This document shows, in pieces, positions 7,751 through 16,890 of a stretch of 64,000 nt of DNA. The notes beneath the pieces were generated by a model. That model saw nothing but the letters and a program-made list of their open reading frames with translations. It ran no database searches and was not told where the DNA came from. The DNA comes from Levilactobacillus tujiorum (GTDB lineage Bacteria; Bacillota; Bacilli; Lactobacillales; Lactobacillaceae), in contig NZ_JAAXLK010000005.1 in assembly GCF_012641185.1 (NCBI RefSeq), forward strand, positions 1 through 64,000. Reading direction: 5' to 3'. The position numbers were made by a program, and so were the translations under genes. The first letter of the stretch is position 1; every line of letters starts with the position of its first letter.

Positions 7751-8124
7751 GAGTCTGTGGCTCCTCCTCTGGGGACAAACTGAGTGATCACGGCCGGATT
7801 GGCTGGCGGAAGCTCAAGTGTCCCAAAATTTATCTTACAGTATTATTTATACCACAAATTAGTTGGGCCGCCGCAAGAACCGCCGAGAAATTTATTTTTG
7901 CCCGGAAAGTTGAAAAAGCCGCACGCTGAGCGAAATATTAACGGGTGCACATAACGGGGTGGGTACGGGAAAACGGCCCATTTAGGCGGAATTGCCCGGA
8001 CATTTTTCCGTAAAATTCCGGTCAGTTAGGCAAAAAATCCGTATTCGCGGTCAACTGTGAACTCCGGTAAGGTAGGGGCTGACCATAGCGCTATGGATCA
8101 CCACACGTGAAGGGATGATCCGCC
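7751..8124. other. divergent promoter region
   Basis: Separates the minus-strand secreted-protein gene from the plus-strand sigma-factor gene. An AT-rich block near 7840-7860 (acagtattatttataccac) could hold the minus-strand promoter. No clear operator or RNA was seen. Confidence 0.4.
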
Positions 8125-8682
8125 ATGACCACTGATACCGCTGCTGCCTACCGCTTTCTATACACGGGTGACCACGAAACGATTATTTACGCCGCCCTGA
8201 AGAAGCTTCATCTCCGCCCCAATCAAGAGGGCTATGAGGACTACCTCCAAGAGGGGCGCCTCTACTTCCCACAGATCTACGCAAGCTTTCCCGAGGACCC
8301 GGAAGCCAAGCCGCACCAGTTCTTGGCGTACGCCCAACAGGCGTTGACCTGGGAACTGGGCAACCAGCTGCGCAACCACCGTCGCCGGGAGTTGCCGCTG
8401 GAAACGGGGGATCACACAGCGCTCATTGAAGAGACCGTCAGTGATGAGGACGTGTTGAGTACGATTGGGTTGAATGACTTTCGAACGTATCTGATTCAGT
8501 TGATCGGCGGGGCGGGCAATACCGGCGAGTGGCGCTTCTTAGTGGGCACGCTGGTCGATCAGCTGACGCCCGCCGAGATTGCGACGAAATATGGCGTCAA
8601 TCGTACGACCGTCTTTCGGTGGCGCCGGTCGCTATCACGCCGGTTACTGCGCACATTGACACCGCCTGAAAAACTTTTTTAA
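8125..8682 (+). CDS. ComX/SigH-like alternative sigma factor
   Basis: 185 residues organised as a short sigma-70-family protein. Residues about 37-95 resemble region 2 (YEDYLQEGRLYFPQIY, then QFLAYAQQALTWELGNQLRNHRR). Residues about 140-178 form a region 4 helix-turn-helix (LTPAEIATKYGVNRTTVFRWRRSLSRRLL). This arrangement fits the ComX/SigH-type factors of lactobacilli that drive late competence genes. The DUF1659/DUF2922 pair downstream is a frequent neighbour as far as I recall. GAAGGGA precedes the ATG. Whether it acts in competence cannot be read from sequence. Confidence 0.75.
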   Translation: MTTDTAAAYRFLYTGDHETIIYAALKKLHLRPNQEGYEDYLQEGRLYFPQIYASFPEDPEAKPHQFLAYAQQALTWELGNQLRNHRRRELPLETGDHTALIEETVSDEDVLSTIGLNDFRTYLIQLIGGAGNTGEWRFLVGTLVDQLTPAEIATKYGVNRTTVFRWRRSLSRRLLRTLTPPEKLF

Positions 8683-8791
8683 CTAAATTTGGCAAATCGT
8701 GCAACAAATTCGGTCATTTTTACATTAGTAGTAAGTGTAAGGGTTGGCCAGCCACTTATATAATCTCGCACCACGGAAGGAGCACCACCTC

Positions 8792-8989
8792 ATGCAAACG
8801 AATTGGAAGAAAACGACCATTACCTTTATCTTCGGTGACATTGACGCCAAGCCCGTTAAGATCGTCTTACAAAATGCGATCAGCGCACCGGCAGCCAAAC
8901 AAATCGAAGCTTTCGGGGGCTACCTGTCCAGTTTGACCGGCCTGCCATTCCGCACCGCCGTCGTTGCCACACAAAGTGATATTGCCTAA
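8792..8989 (+). CDS. DUF1659 family small protein
   Basis: About 65 residues, starting at the ATG that follows GGAAGGAGC. The pattern KTTITFIFGDIDAKPVKIVLQNAISAP matches DUF1659 proteins, which are often paired with DUF2922 in Firmicutes. It is followed 34 bp later by the DUF2922 gene. Function is unknown. A separate promoter may lie at 8700-8740, because the sigma gene ends more than 100 bp upstream. Confidence 0.75.
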   Translation: MQTNWKKTTITFIFGDIDAKPVKIVLQNAISAPAAKQIEAFGGYLSSLTGLPFRTAVVATQSDIA

Positions 8990-9023
8990 CGCCACTCTCT
9001 TAGCATAGAAAGGAAGTTCATTA

Positions 9024-9272
9024 ATGAAGACATTAGAATTGAGTTTTAAGGGTTCCGACAAACGCGTTAAGCATCTCCGGCTCAAGTACGTGAATGCGGA
9101 TTTAACGCCCGGAGAAGTTGAAGCAGTGATGAAACAGATCACGGACGCCAAGTTGTTCGCCAAGGGTGACGTGGACTTGTACGCAGAACCGCTGCGGGCC
9201 GAAGTGGTCGAGACCACGAGGACGGCCTTAGTCGGTGGGCCACAACCGGTCGCACCAGCGCCAGCAGTCTAG
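9024..9272 (+). CDS. DUF2922 family small protein
   Basis: 82 residues opening MKTLELSFKGSDKRVKHLRLKYVNADLTPGEVEAVM, the DUF2922 pattern: a beta hairpin, then an Asn-Ala-Asp-Leu-Thr helix cap. The C-terminus is an Ala/Pro-rich tail (GGPQPVAPAPAV). AGAAAGGAAG precedes the ATG. Together with DUF1659 it forms a two-gene unit downstream of the sigma factor; the biochemical role is unknown. Confidence 0.78.
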   Translation: MKTLELSFKGSDKRVKHLRLKYVNADLTPGEVEAVMKQITDAKLFAKGDVDLYAEPLRAEVVETTRTALVGGPQPVAPAPAV

Positions 9273-9394
9273 CCAGCCGCACCATCGGATAGTAACGCAA
9301 CCGTCAAACGGTCGACTGGTCTAGCTGGTCGGCCGTTTGGCGTACATAAGAGTGAACCTGCATGTCTAGACTGTCCACAAGGTCGCTTTAACCT

Positions 9395-9445
9395 AAAAAT
9401 CGTCGTGCGCTTCACCAGCTAGTTGGCGAAGTGCACGACGGTTTT
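9395..9445. terminator. bidirectional terminator between DUF2922 and lysR-type gene
   Basis: Long hairpin CGTCGTGCgCTTC/GAAGtGCACGACG with A-run on the left and T-run on the right, between convergent genes. Confidence 0.85.
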
Positions 9446-9475
9446 GTAAAGAGTGATGCTTATATTTTGGACTAA

Positions 9476-10384
9476 CTAGCCCACGTGGGGATGCGCCAGT
9501 ACCTTGTCGGGGTACTTGGCGGTCACGTAGGCGGTGATGGCCGCGATCATTTTAGCGGTTGACGGGGCCTTGGCCTGTTCGGAGTTGACGACCAGGCAGA
9601 TGGTGCGGAAAAACTTGGTGTCAAAAGGGTACACGTTGACGTTCCCGCTGACCCGTTCGAGCGCCAGTTCCGGCAGAATGCCCATGCCCATGCCGGCCTC
9701 GACCATGGCGAGGATCGACTGGTCATCAATGGAGAAACGGAGAGCGTTGGGCCGGATCTTGTAGTGATCCAGCGCGGCCTTGGTGTCCTTGTCGTAGTCG
9801 CCACGCTGTAAGATGAAGTTCTGGTCGATTAGGTCAGCGGCGGTCACGGTCGTGCGGTTGGCGGGGATGAAATCAGTTGGGGTGATGCAGTAGATTTCGT
9901 CCTTGACTAGCGGGAGTACCGTTAGCTTCTCAGAAACGGGGAGTGCGGAGAACCCCAGGTCCAGTCGGCCCGTTTTGACAGCGGCGGCAATGTCACTGAA
10001 GTCCGCCTGCTCCACGTTAATGGAAATTTCGGGGTAGTCTTGCTTGAATTGCCGAATGATGGGGGGCAGCCAGTTGATGCAGACGGACGAGAAAGCGCCC
10101 ATCCGGACGGAACCGGCGTTCATGCCATTGATGTTGGCGGCGGCCTGTTGGAGCCGATCCTCGGCGTTGATAATGGCTTGAATCAGGGGGAGGACGGTCT
10201 TGCCATCCGGCGTCAGTTCGACCCCGGTACGGTTACGGATGAAGAGGGGGAAGCCGAGTTCCTTCTCGAGTTGATTGACCGAGTGGCTGATTGCTGAGGG
10301 CGTCACGTTCAGCGTTTGCGCAGCGCGGTAGAAGGTCTGTTCTTGAACAATGGTTTGAAAGACGCGATAGGCAAAGGGTAACAT
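9476..10384 (-). CDS. LysR-family transcriptional regulator
   Basis: 302 residues from the ATG at 10384, preceded by GGAGGTGG; a longer in-frame extension lacks a ribosome site. The N-terminal winged helix is clear (FYRAAQTLNVTPSAISHSVNQLEKELGFPLFIR, about residues 15-47), followed by the linker helix and a substrate-binding domain. It is divergent from the PLP aminotransferase at 10869, with a type A repeat between them. Regulation of that gene is plausible because LysR proteins often act on divergent neighbours, but no T-N11-A operator was firmly identified. Confidence 0.9.
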   Translation of the reverse strand: MLPFAYRVFQTIVQEQTFYRAAQTLNVTPSAISHSVNQLEKELGFPLFIRNRTGVELTPDGKTVLPLIQAIINAEDRLQQAAANINGMNAGSVRMGAFSSVCINWLPPIIRQFKQDYPEISINVEQADFSDIAAAVKTGRLDLGFSALPVSEKLTVLPLVKDEIYCITPTDFIPANRTTVTAADLIDQNFILQRGDYDKDTKAALDHYKIRPNALRFSIDDQSILAMVEAGMGMGILPELALERVSGNVNVYPFDTKFFRTICLVVNSEQAKAPSTAKMIAAITAYVTAKYPDKVLAHPHVG

Positions 10385-10572
10385 CGAGGCCACCTCCGAT
10401 TGGTTAAGATGAATTACATTCACGCTATTTCTAGATAGTTGAAATAGTTTTTCTGTCAACGGTATTCTATCATACTCTCAGAACAGTCGGAAGTGGTAAT
10501 TGGTGGTTGGGACGGTCAGTAAATAGCGAGGTGGGGCGCCTCCGGGTTAGTGAAAATGGGCTGGAGCGCCAT

Positions 10573-10757
10573 CGCCTTGCCGGACGGCCCAAATAACCTG
10601 GAACGCTGGAGACGGGCGGTTCAAGCCGAAGAGCGGTCTTGAACCTTGACGGGAAACCTCTGAAAACCGAGTTTCCCCGTCACCAATGTTCTAAGCGGCA
10701 AAGTCCACCACTAAGAACATTTCTCCGGCTGAGGTTATTTGGACCATCCTCACGGCT
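10573..10757 (-). repeat. type A structured repeat (copy A2), solitary
   Basis: Minus-strand copy. Its closing stem is CCAAATAACCT/AGGTTATTTGG, unlike the usual AATTTGGGCT, but fully paired. The lever hairpin is also changed (ATGTTCT/AAGAACAT) and still paired, as are TGACGGG/CCCGTCA and GGTTCAAG/CTTGAACC. The loop blocks gcggtct and agccg are kept. It lies in a divergent intergenic region. Confidence 0.8.
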
Positions 10758-10868
10758 GAACGTCAGCCAGCCAATCACTTCGTATGACAGATGACAATAA
10801 TTTTTCATTGACTGTCAGAATCGTAGAACGCTATTCCTTCTTAACAATCCCAGAAAGGTGTGATGATC

Positions 10869-12083
10869 ATGCTCCAAGACTTATTGGCTCAACGTGTGAA
10901 TCCTGATGTATTCTCGGCTTTGAGTGGCCTGTTCCCGCAAGACGATGATCCGCGGGCGTTGTCATTTGCGGCAGGGAGTCCCCGCGAAGATCTGTTTCCG
11001 GTGGCGGCGATGCGGACGGCCTTTGACACAGCGATTGTAGAGAATGGCGCCCATCTCTTCCAGTATCAGACGGCGCAGGGGAATCCGGCGTTGCGGGCTA
11101 AGCTGGCGGCGCGGATTGGCAAATGGGGACAGGTGACGACGACCGCGGATAACGTGGTGTTGACGATCGGCGGACAACAGGCCATCGAGTTGGTGGCGAA
11201 GGCACTCCTGAACGCGGGGGATGAGGTAGCCGTCGAGGTGCCAACTTACGTGGGGGCACTAGCCGCGTTTGATCTGTATCAGCCTACGTATCACGCGGTG
11301 CCATTAGAGGCGGACGGCTTGGATCTCAATCGGTTGGAGGAGACGCTCAAGCGCCACCCGCGAATTAAGCTGTTGTATACGGTGCCGGATTACCACAATC
11401 CGACAGGAATCACGATGAGCGTGACGAAACGTCGGCAGTTGGTGGACTTGGCTAATCGGTATAATTTTATCATTTTGGAGGATTCTCCGTATCGTGATCT
11501 CGGCTACGTCCACGCGCCGTTGCCGGCAATTAAGAGTTTTGATACGGAAGGGCGCGTCGTCTTCGTATCGAGTCTGTCGAAGATCCTGATGCCAGGCTTG
11601 CGGACGGGCTGGCTGGTGGCGGATGGCGACTTGTTGGCGGCGATCATGAAGGTACGGTTGGCCAGCGACTTGGAGACCAATAATATTGTGCACGCGGCTA
11701 TCAATGCTTATCTGGATAGTCATGACTTGGATGCCCATATTGATGCGCTGAAGGCCAATTACCGGGAACAGTGCGCGGCGTTAGTACAGGGGTTGGCGGC
11801 TTACTTCCCGGATGAGGTCACTTATACGCGTCCGGACGGCGGCTTCTTTGATTGGGTGACGTTGCCGAAAAACGTGGACGCGGCGGCACTGCTGACCCAG
11901 ACGGTGATTCCACAGGCCCATGTCACCTACGTGCCGGGGACGAATTTTTATCCGGACCGTGACGTGCACAATGGCTTGCGGCTGTGCTTTACTGGCTTGA
12001 CGCCCCAAGAGATTGACGCGGGGATGCAGCGACTGGGTGCCGTGATTAAGCAGGCGGTGCGTGGGGCACGGCCGGTGGTGTGA
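10869..12083 (+). CDS. PLP-dependent aminotransferase, class I/II
   Basis: About 404 residues; start chosen at the ATG 10 bp after AGAAAGG (ATG 10863 and GTG 10860 are alternatives). Fold type I motifs are clear: GGQQAIE (101-107), PDYHNPTG (173-180), EDSPY (204-208), the PLP-binding Lys in SSLSKILMPGLRTGW (Lys238) and GLRLCF near the C-terminus for the carboxylate Arg. It is most like the 2-aminoadipate/aromatic aminotransferase group (LysN/ARO8, MocR C-terminal domain). There is no HTH domain, so it is an enzyme rather than a MocR regulator. Substrate is not determinable. Divergent LysR neighbour. Confidence 0.9.
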   Translation: MLQDLLAQRVNPDVFSALSGLFPQDDDPRALSFAAGSPREDLFPVAAMRTAFDTAIVENGAHLFQYQTAQGNPALRAKLAARIGKWGQVTTTADNVVLTIGGQQAIELVAKALLNAGDEVAVEVPTYVGALAAFDLYQPTYHAVPLEADGLDLNRLEETLKRHPRIKLLYTVPDYHNPTGITMSVTKRRQLVDLANRYNFIILEDSPYRDLGYVHAPLPAIKSFDTEGRVVFVSSLSKILMPGLRTGWLVADGDLLAAIMKVRLASDLETNNIVHAAINAYLDSHDLDAHIDALKANYREQCAALVQGLAAYFPDEVTYTRPDGGFFDWVTLPKNVDAAALLTQTVIPQAHVTYVPGTNFYPDRDVHNGLRLCFTGLTPQEIDAGMQRLGAVIKQAVRGARPVV

Positions 12084-12100
12084 GATTAGATGGCTGAAAA

Positions 12101-12140
12101 AAACTAGCTGGTTCCGTTGGGTGACGGGACTGGCTAGTTT
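12101..12140 (+). terminator. terminator of the aminotransferase gene
   Basis: AAACTAGC pairs with GCTAGTTT with an inner CCGT/ACGG stem, preceded by an A-run and followed by a T-rich stretch. Confidence 0.65.
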
Positions 12141-12198
12141 GTGGTTTAGAGGTTTAGAACTTGTTGGTGGTGTTTAAAAGGAGGCGAAGATGCAAGCT

Positions 12199-12486
12199 TC
12201 ATTCGTTCAAATCCTTCCATAGGTCGTCGATGTTAGTGTAATGTTTGAGCTTTCCAGATTGAATCAGTGCGTGAACTTGTGCTGGCGTGCAACTGTCACT
12301 GTCTTTAAGATTGGGGCGAAAGGGAAGACCCTTGTCAGCAACACTTTGCTTTAGAAATAATGTGATGGCGGTTGACATATCGAGGCCGAGTTGCTGATAG
12401 ATAGCCTGTGCCTCATCTTTTAGTTCGCCGTCGACGCGGATATTTAAGCGTTGGGTTTTTGGTGTATGCTCTTTTGAATTATCCAT
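12199..12486 (-). CDS. RelB/DinJ-family antitoxin, no toxin partner seen
   Basis: 95 residues with a ribbon-helix-helix N-terminus (QRLNIRVDGELKDEAQAIYQQLGLDMSTAITLFLKQSVADKGLPF, about 13-57), typical of RelB/DinJ. Such antitoxins bind DNA and neutralise a YafQ/RelE-type RNase normally encoded just downstream. Here the 115 bp to the next plus-strand gene hold only that gene's terminator, so no toxin gene is present. GGAGG precedes the ATG, and the gene looks intact. Confidence 0.85.
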   Translation of the reverse strand: MDNSKEHTPKTQRLNIRVDGELKDEAQAIYQQLGLDMSTAITLFLKQSVADKGLPFRPNLKDSDSCTPAQVHALIQSGKLKHYTNIDDLWKDLNE

Positions 12487-12704
12487 GAAGTAAGATACCT
12501 CCTTTCAATTGGATTTAAATGCCTTGTCATATATAGGAAGAAACCAACTATACTGAATGGAGCTGTATAGTTTAGAAAGCAACGTAGACTACGAGCAAAT
12601 CAAAATATGAAGAGTAGCGTTTGAAAATTGAGTAAAAGCGACTAGATAGAAGTAAACTGAGCAATATAGTGACAGCAGTTGCCATTAAACAACGGTTTCA
12701 GTGC

Positions 12705-12833
12705 AAAATAAAAGCGCCAGCGAGATCATTTCGCTAGCGCCAACCTTAAAGAAGTTAGTCGTTTCCGTTCTCCGCGGAAGCGATCACTTTAAGGTAACAA
12801 TTTCCAGTTGCCAAAAAGCATCACCCCCTTTCA
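12705..12833 (-). pseudogene. remnant of a holin-like type I toxin mRNA
   Basis: On the minus strand a strong GAAAGGGGGTG ribosome site precedes an ATG (12821) whose frame stops after 10 codons. It is followed by a long stem (CCTTAAAG 12744-12751 with CTTTAAGG 12787-12794) and a terminator (GCGCCAGCGA/TTCGCTAGCGC, 12714-12740). This layout (tiny ORF, structured tail, strong terminator) resembles the small holin-like toxin transcripts of lactobacilli, but the ORF is far shorter than the usual 25-35 codons. A relic is inferred. Confidence 0.4.
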
Positions 12834-13159
12834 TTTGATGCCCACAGTATGGACCCGTTCGGGGAGAAAAGCAAGTGAATTGCCTTACCTTAAATTGGTG
12901 TTAAAGTTAGGCAAATGTGAATGATTAGTGATGGGAAGCAACGAATGTTTTGCATAGCGTTTTCAATGTTTAAAGATCAAGGGTTTAAATGACAATAGTA
13001 TTACAAAAGACGTGAAATTATTTCATTCAAACGACAAAAAGGAGTTAATCCTTGTTTATTGAGTCTTATCCGGCTATAATCATAATCGTAGTTAGGGGAT
13101 AGCTTGAACGGGTTAGTGAGTTATGAAATAAAATTCTTAACAAATACGCTAACTTCGGT
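12834..13159. other. AT-rich region upstream of the S-layer genes
   Basis: No supported gene. It leads into the slp1 promoter. Confidence 0.4.
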
Positions 13160-13165
13160 TATACT
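13160..13165 (+). promoter_or_regulatory. -10 of the slp1 promoter
   Basis: TATACT lies 47 bp before the ATG. The same hexamer stands 54 bp and 46 bp before the starts of slp2 (14745-14750) and slp3 (20825-20830), which supports a shared promoter type. The -35 is not clear. Confidence 0.6.
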
Positions 13166-13212
13166 ATTCTTGCTTGATAAATTACATACATTATGTTTGG
13201 AGGAAGAAATTT

Positions 13213-14613
13213 ATGCAATCAAGTTTAAAGAAATCTCTTTACTTGGGTCTCGCTGCTTTAAGTTTTGCTGGCGTTGCTGCAGTATCAACTACTGCATCTG
13301 CTAAGTCTTATGCTAAGGCTGGTGCCTACACTACTTTGACTAGCAAGCCTGAAACTCGTAACGTTGAAGCTACTGGTACAAACGCTTTGTACACTAAGCC
13401 AGGTACTGTTAAGGGTGCTAAGGTTGTTGCTTCAAAGACTACTATGAAGACTTTAGCTACTTCTAAGAAGTCAGCTAACTACTTCCGTGCATACGGTGTT
13501 AAGACTACTAACCGTGGTTCTGTTTACTACCGTGTTGTAACGATGGATGGTAAGTACCGTGGTTACGTTTACGGTGGTAAGTCTGACACTGCCTTTGCTG
13601 GTGGTATCAAGGCCGCTGAAACGACTACTAAGGCTACTAACCCAACCAAGTTACAAAACTACTACTTGAAGGACGTTTCAAAGAACACTCTTTGGACTGC
13701 TCCTAAGTACACGCAATACAAGGCAAGCAAGGTTGACCTTTACGGTGCACAAAAGACCGATGCCTTCAAGGTAGACCAAGCACAAACGAAGACTCGTGAA
13801 GGTAGTTTGTACTACCACGTTACTGACGTAAATGATTCATCCATTTCTGGTTGGATTTACGCTGGTAAGGGTTACGATGCTACGGCTACTACTCAAGACC
13901 TTGGTGGTCTTTCATTGACTGTATCTGATGCAGCTGCAACTGCTGATAACAGTGTTAAGGTTGTTTACCGTGACGCTACTACTAAGGCACAAGTTGGTAC
14001 TGCTTCTTGGATCACTGCTTTGACTACTACTAAGTCTGGTGACAAGGTTGCTTCTACTGATTTGAACGCTGCAAAGCAATCATTATCAGACTTTGTTACT
14101 GCTGCAAAGCCAGCTAACTACAGTGTAGGTGCTGACTATGTTGCCCCAGCTTCTACTCAATATGGTACTACTTTATATGTTGATGTAACTGCTACTGCAA
14201 CTTCAAAGATCAACTTGAACGTTGATACTGTTACTCCTATCACTAACTCAGACAATACTACTACCGATGTTACTACTCCATTGACTAAGGGTACTAAGTT
14301 GACCACTTCTGATGTTACTGTCAGTGGCTTTGACTCAACTCTGTTAGATGGTACTAAGGGTACTCAAATCGGTAACACTAACTTAGGTAACATCGAAACT
14401 GCCTTAGAAGGTGCTAAGTTGACTGGTACTAAGACGTACTACGACAACCAAGGTAACCCTTACCACTACGAATTTGCTCTTACGAGCAAGACCGTATTTG
14501 CAACTGACAACCGTGCAGCTAACTATGGCGACAACTTGAACGCTTACTACACTGCAACGTTGAAGGCTGGTTCTGCTTCAACTACTAGCTCAAACGATGG
14601 TTGGATTGCTTAA
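13213..14613 (+). CDS. S-layer protein, Slp paralogue 1
   Basis: 466 residues, start after TTTGGAGGAAG. The signal peptide ([18 protein letters not shown], cleaved after ASA at residue 30) and the next 200 residues are nearly those of Levilactobacillus brevis SlpA, from memory of that family: [47 protein letters not shown]. In that family the N-terminal half binds the cell wall and the C-terminal half forms the lattice. Codons are strongly biased to act/gct/ggt/aac, so high expression is inferred. It has its own promoter and terminator. Its C-terminal 230 residues are Thr-rich and diverge from the two paralogues. Confidence 0.93.
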   Translation: MQSSLKKSLYLGLAALSFAGVAAVSTTASAKSYAKAGAYTTLTSKPETRNVEATGTNALYTKPGTVKGAKVVASKTTMKTLATSKKSANYFRAYGVKTTNRGSVYYRVVTMDGKYRGYVYGGKSDTAFAGGIKAAETTTKATNPTKLQNYYLKDVSKNTLWTAPKYTQYKASKVDLYGAQKTDAFKVDQAQTKTREGSLYYHVTDVNDSSISGWIYAGKGYDATATTQDLGGLSLTVSDAAATADNSVKVVYRDATTKAQVGTASWITALTTTKSGDKVASTDLNAAKQSLSDFVTAAKPANYSVGADYVAPASTQYGTTLYVDVTATATSKINLNVDTVTPITNSDNTTTDVTTPLTKGTKLTTSDVTVSGFDSTLLDGTKGTQIGNTNLGNIETALEGAKLTGTKTYYDNQGNPYHYEFALTSKTVFATDNRAANYGDNLNAYYTATLKAGSASTTSSNDGWIA

Positions 14614-14653
14614 TTTAATTCTAAATTAGATTTAGCATTTAGCTAAGTTGTAA

Positions 14654-14691
14654 AAAGATCTCAATCTTTGGATTGGGATCTTTTTTTTTGC
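14654..14691 (+). terminator. terminator of slp1
   Basis: AAAGATCtCAATC pairs with GATTGgGATCTTT and is followed by nine T. Confidence 0.9.
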
Positions 14692-14744
14692 TATAAAAAT
14701 AGGTTAAGTTTTGCTTTTTTTGAATTTTAGCTGAGTTTTACTGG

Positions 14745-14750
14745 TATACT
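14745..14750 (+). promoter_or_regulatory. -10 of the slp2 promoter
   Basis: TATACT, in the context ggTATACT also seen upstream of slp3. The -35 is not obvious. Confidence 0.55.
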
Positions 14751-14804
14751 TACAGACGTTGCAAGTTGTGCAATAAATTGAGTTTCATCGGAGGAGAACT
14801 AAAG

Positions 14805-16175
14805 ATGCAAAAAAGTTTAAAGAACTCTCTATACTTAGGTTTAGCAGTATTGAGTTTAGGAGCCGCTACGGTTGTTAGCACGACCGCTGACGCTGCTTCT
14901 AAAGCTAAGGTGACGTCAGATGTTACCTTGAAGACGGATGCTACTACGCGGAACGTAGAAGCAACGGGGAAGAACGCCTTATACAGCAAGCCAGGTACTG
15001 TCAAGGGTGCTAAGCGGGTTGCTTCTAAGACCACGATGAAGAAGTTGGCTAACTCTAAGAAGTCTGCTGATTACTTCCGTGCTTACCGTGTTGCTAAGAC
15101 GAACAAGGGCTTAGTTTACTACAAGGTTGTCACTATGGATGGTAAGTACCGTGGTTACATTTACGGCGGTAAGGACACGAGTACTTTTGCTGGTGGAATC
15201 AAGTCAGTTGATACCACCACTAAGGCAGCAATGCCAACGCGGACGACTGGCTTCCACTTGACGAATGCCAAGAAGAACGGCCTCTGGAATGCGCCTAAGA
15301 ACACCCAATACAAGGCTAAGAGTGTTAGCCTGTACGGTGCAAGCTCAACGGATACGTTCACTGTTTCCGCTGCCCAAACTAAGACGCGTGAAGGTAGTTT
15401 GTACTACTACGTTACTGATGACCAGAACAAGGACATTGCTGGTTGGATCTACGTGGGCCAAGGCTACAAAGACGCTTCCTCAAAGACTTTTGGTGGTTTG
15501 ACGCTTAACTTGGCTGAAGCAGCCGCAACTAACGACAACAGCGTTAAGGTTGTTTACCGTGATGCTAACAAGGCAACTGTTGGTTCAGCAACTTTCATCA
15601 CTTCAGCAGCTAAGACTAAGGCCGGCGATCCTGTTGGTTCTAACGTCAACGCTGCTAAGAGCGACTTAGCTACATTTACGGCTAACTCATTGCCAAGCGG
15701 CTACAAGTTGAAGACGAGCCCTGTATCAACGACTAACGCTACCTTTGGGAACACGTTGTACGTTGATGTAACTGCCGCAGCAACTTCAAAGATTTCTTTG
15801 AACGTTGAACGAGTTGACAATGGTTCTTACTCAATCACTAGCCCATTGACAACCGGTGCTATGAGTTCTAGCGAAGCTTCAGTTACGTTGAAAGCTGACG
15901 CTATCGCTGCTTTGAGTGGAACTAAGGGTCAAACTATTGGTAATACCAACTTGACTAAGATTGCTAACGGCTTTGCTACTAGCTTTGAAGGTACGAAGAC
16001 GTACTACGCAGCAAATGGTGACGCAATGCACTACAAGTTCATCTTTACGCCTGCTAACTTTGAAGGTGACAACCGTCTTGCAAGTTACGGTGATACGTTG
16101 AAGGCTAGCTTCACTGCACAAATCGTTCCAGGTGCTCCTACGTCAACTTCCTCTGACAGTAGCTGGATCGCTTAA
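14805..16175 (+). CDS. S-layer protein, Slp paralogue 2
   Basis: 456 residues from the ATG following GGAGGAGAAC. Signal peptide cleaved after TADA (residue 30). The N-terminal half aligns residue for residue with paralogue 1 ([38 protein letters not shown] region, [12 protein letters not shown]). The middle keeps a second shared block ([41 protein letters not shown]), and the end keeps GTKTYYAANGD and SDSSWIA, so it is closer to paralogue 1 than to 3. It is an independent unit with its own promoter and terminator. Confidence 0.93.
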   Translation: MQKSLKNSLYLGLAVLSLGAATVVSTTADAASKAKVTSDVTLKTDATTRNVEATGKNALYSKPGTVKGAKRVASKTTMKKLANSKKSADYFRAYRVAKTNKGLVYYKVVTMDGKYRGYIYGGKDTSTFAGGIKSVDTTTKAAMPTRTTGFHLTNAKKNGLWNAPKNTQYKAKSVSLYGASSTDTFTVSAAQTKTREGSLYYYVTDDQNKDIAGWIYVGQGYKDASSKTFGGLTLNLAEAAATNDNSVKVVYRDANKATVGSATFITSAAKTKAGDPVGSNVNAAKSDLATFTANSLPSGYKLKTSPVSTTNATFGNTLYVDVTAAATSKISLNVERVDNGSYSITSPLTTGAMSSSEASVTLKADAIAALSGTKGQTIGNTNLTKIANGFATSFEGTKTYYAANGDAMHYKFIFTPANFEGDNRLASYGDTLKASFTAQIVPGAPTSTSSDSSWIA

Positions 16176-16203
16176 CACATAATTTAAGATGATTGCATAA
16201 TGG

Positions 16204-16239
16204 GAAAGGCCTCGGATCTTGGATCTGGGGCCTTTTTTA
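16204..16239 (+). terminator. terminator of slp2
   Basis: GGCCTCgGATC/GATCtGGGGCC hairpin followed by six T. Confidence 0.88.
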
Positions 16240-16342
16240 GTTTAAAATACGATTAATTGATGCGGAGTGCTGGTAATAGATGCTTTTGGTGATATTATTT
16301 TAAGAGTGAGCTTAATACGATGAAGGAAGTGTAATTGAGTAA

Positions 16343-16879
16343 TTGAAGGAAAAATGTAAGGTGTTTTTTGGTGAACCATTAAGCTACTTTTCTGTAGGAT
16401 TAGGCGGAATGAGTGCAGCATTTATTTCACTTTTGTTGAATAGTGAAGTTAAAAGATTACATAAAAAAGTAAAAAAAGTAATTGATATGGGCAGTCTAAC
16501 GTCGCCGACACTATTTCAAGTGTTATTGTTTACACTAGGTCTAGTGTTAACTTTTATTTTTTTTGCAACATATTTCAGACGGCATAAACATGAGAAAATG
16601 ACTAATTATTTACTTATGTCGGGTGGGATATTTGCTGTCTTCATTATTTACTTAGTTTTATGTATCGCGCAGGGAAAAGTGTCGTGGCTACTGGAATTAT
16701 CGTTGTGGGCAATGGTGAGCTTGTTAATTTGGCTAGCAGTATGCTTAGTTAGAAGTATATACAAGTGGGTTTTGATTAACCCTGAGGATCAAAGCAAAAT
16801 TAAGATAGATTTGGCGAAAATGACACTTGTGTGGACTGTAATAATAGCTGTAATAGGATGGATTGTAAAAGGAAAGTAG
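16343..16879 (+). CDS. uncharacterised five-helix membrane protein
   Basis: 178 residues from a TTG start, GAAGGAAG upstream. About five hydrophobic segments are visible (near residues 15-32, 54-76, 88-109, 113-134, 158-175) with a basic loop (EVKRLHKKVKKVIDM) after the first. No catalytic motif is recognised. The DNA is far more AT-rich than the S-layer genes on either side and uses rare-looking codons (ata, aga, tta), which suggests acquisition. It lies 11 bp before another small membrane protein, so the two are probably translated from one mRNA. Confidence 0.65.
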   Translation: MKEKCKVFFGEPLSYFSVGLGGMSAAFISLLLNSEVKRLHKKVKKVIDMGSLTSPTLFQVLLFTLGLVLTFIFFATYFRRHKHEKMTNYLLMSGGIFAVFIIYLVLCIAQGKVSWLLELSLWAMVSLLIWLAVCLVRSIYKWVLINPEDQSKIKIDLAKMTLVWTVIIAVIGWIVKGK

Positions 16880-16890
16880 GTGATGTATTT

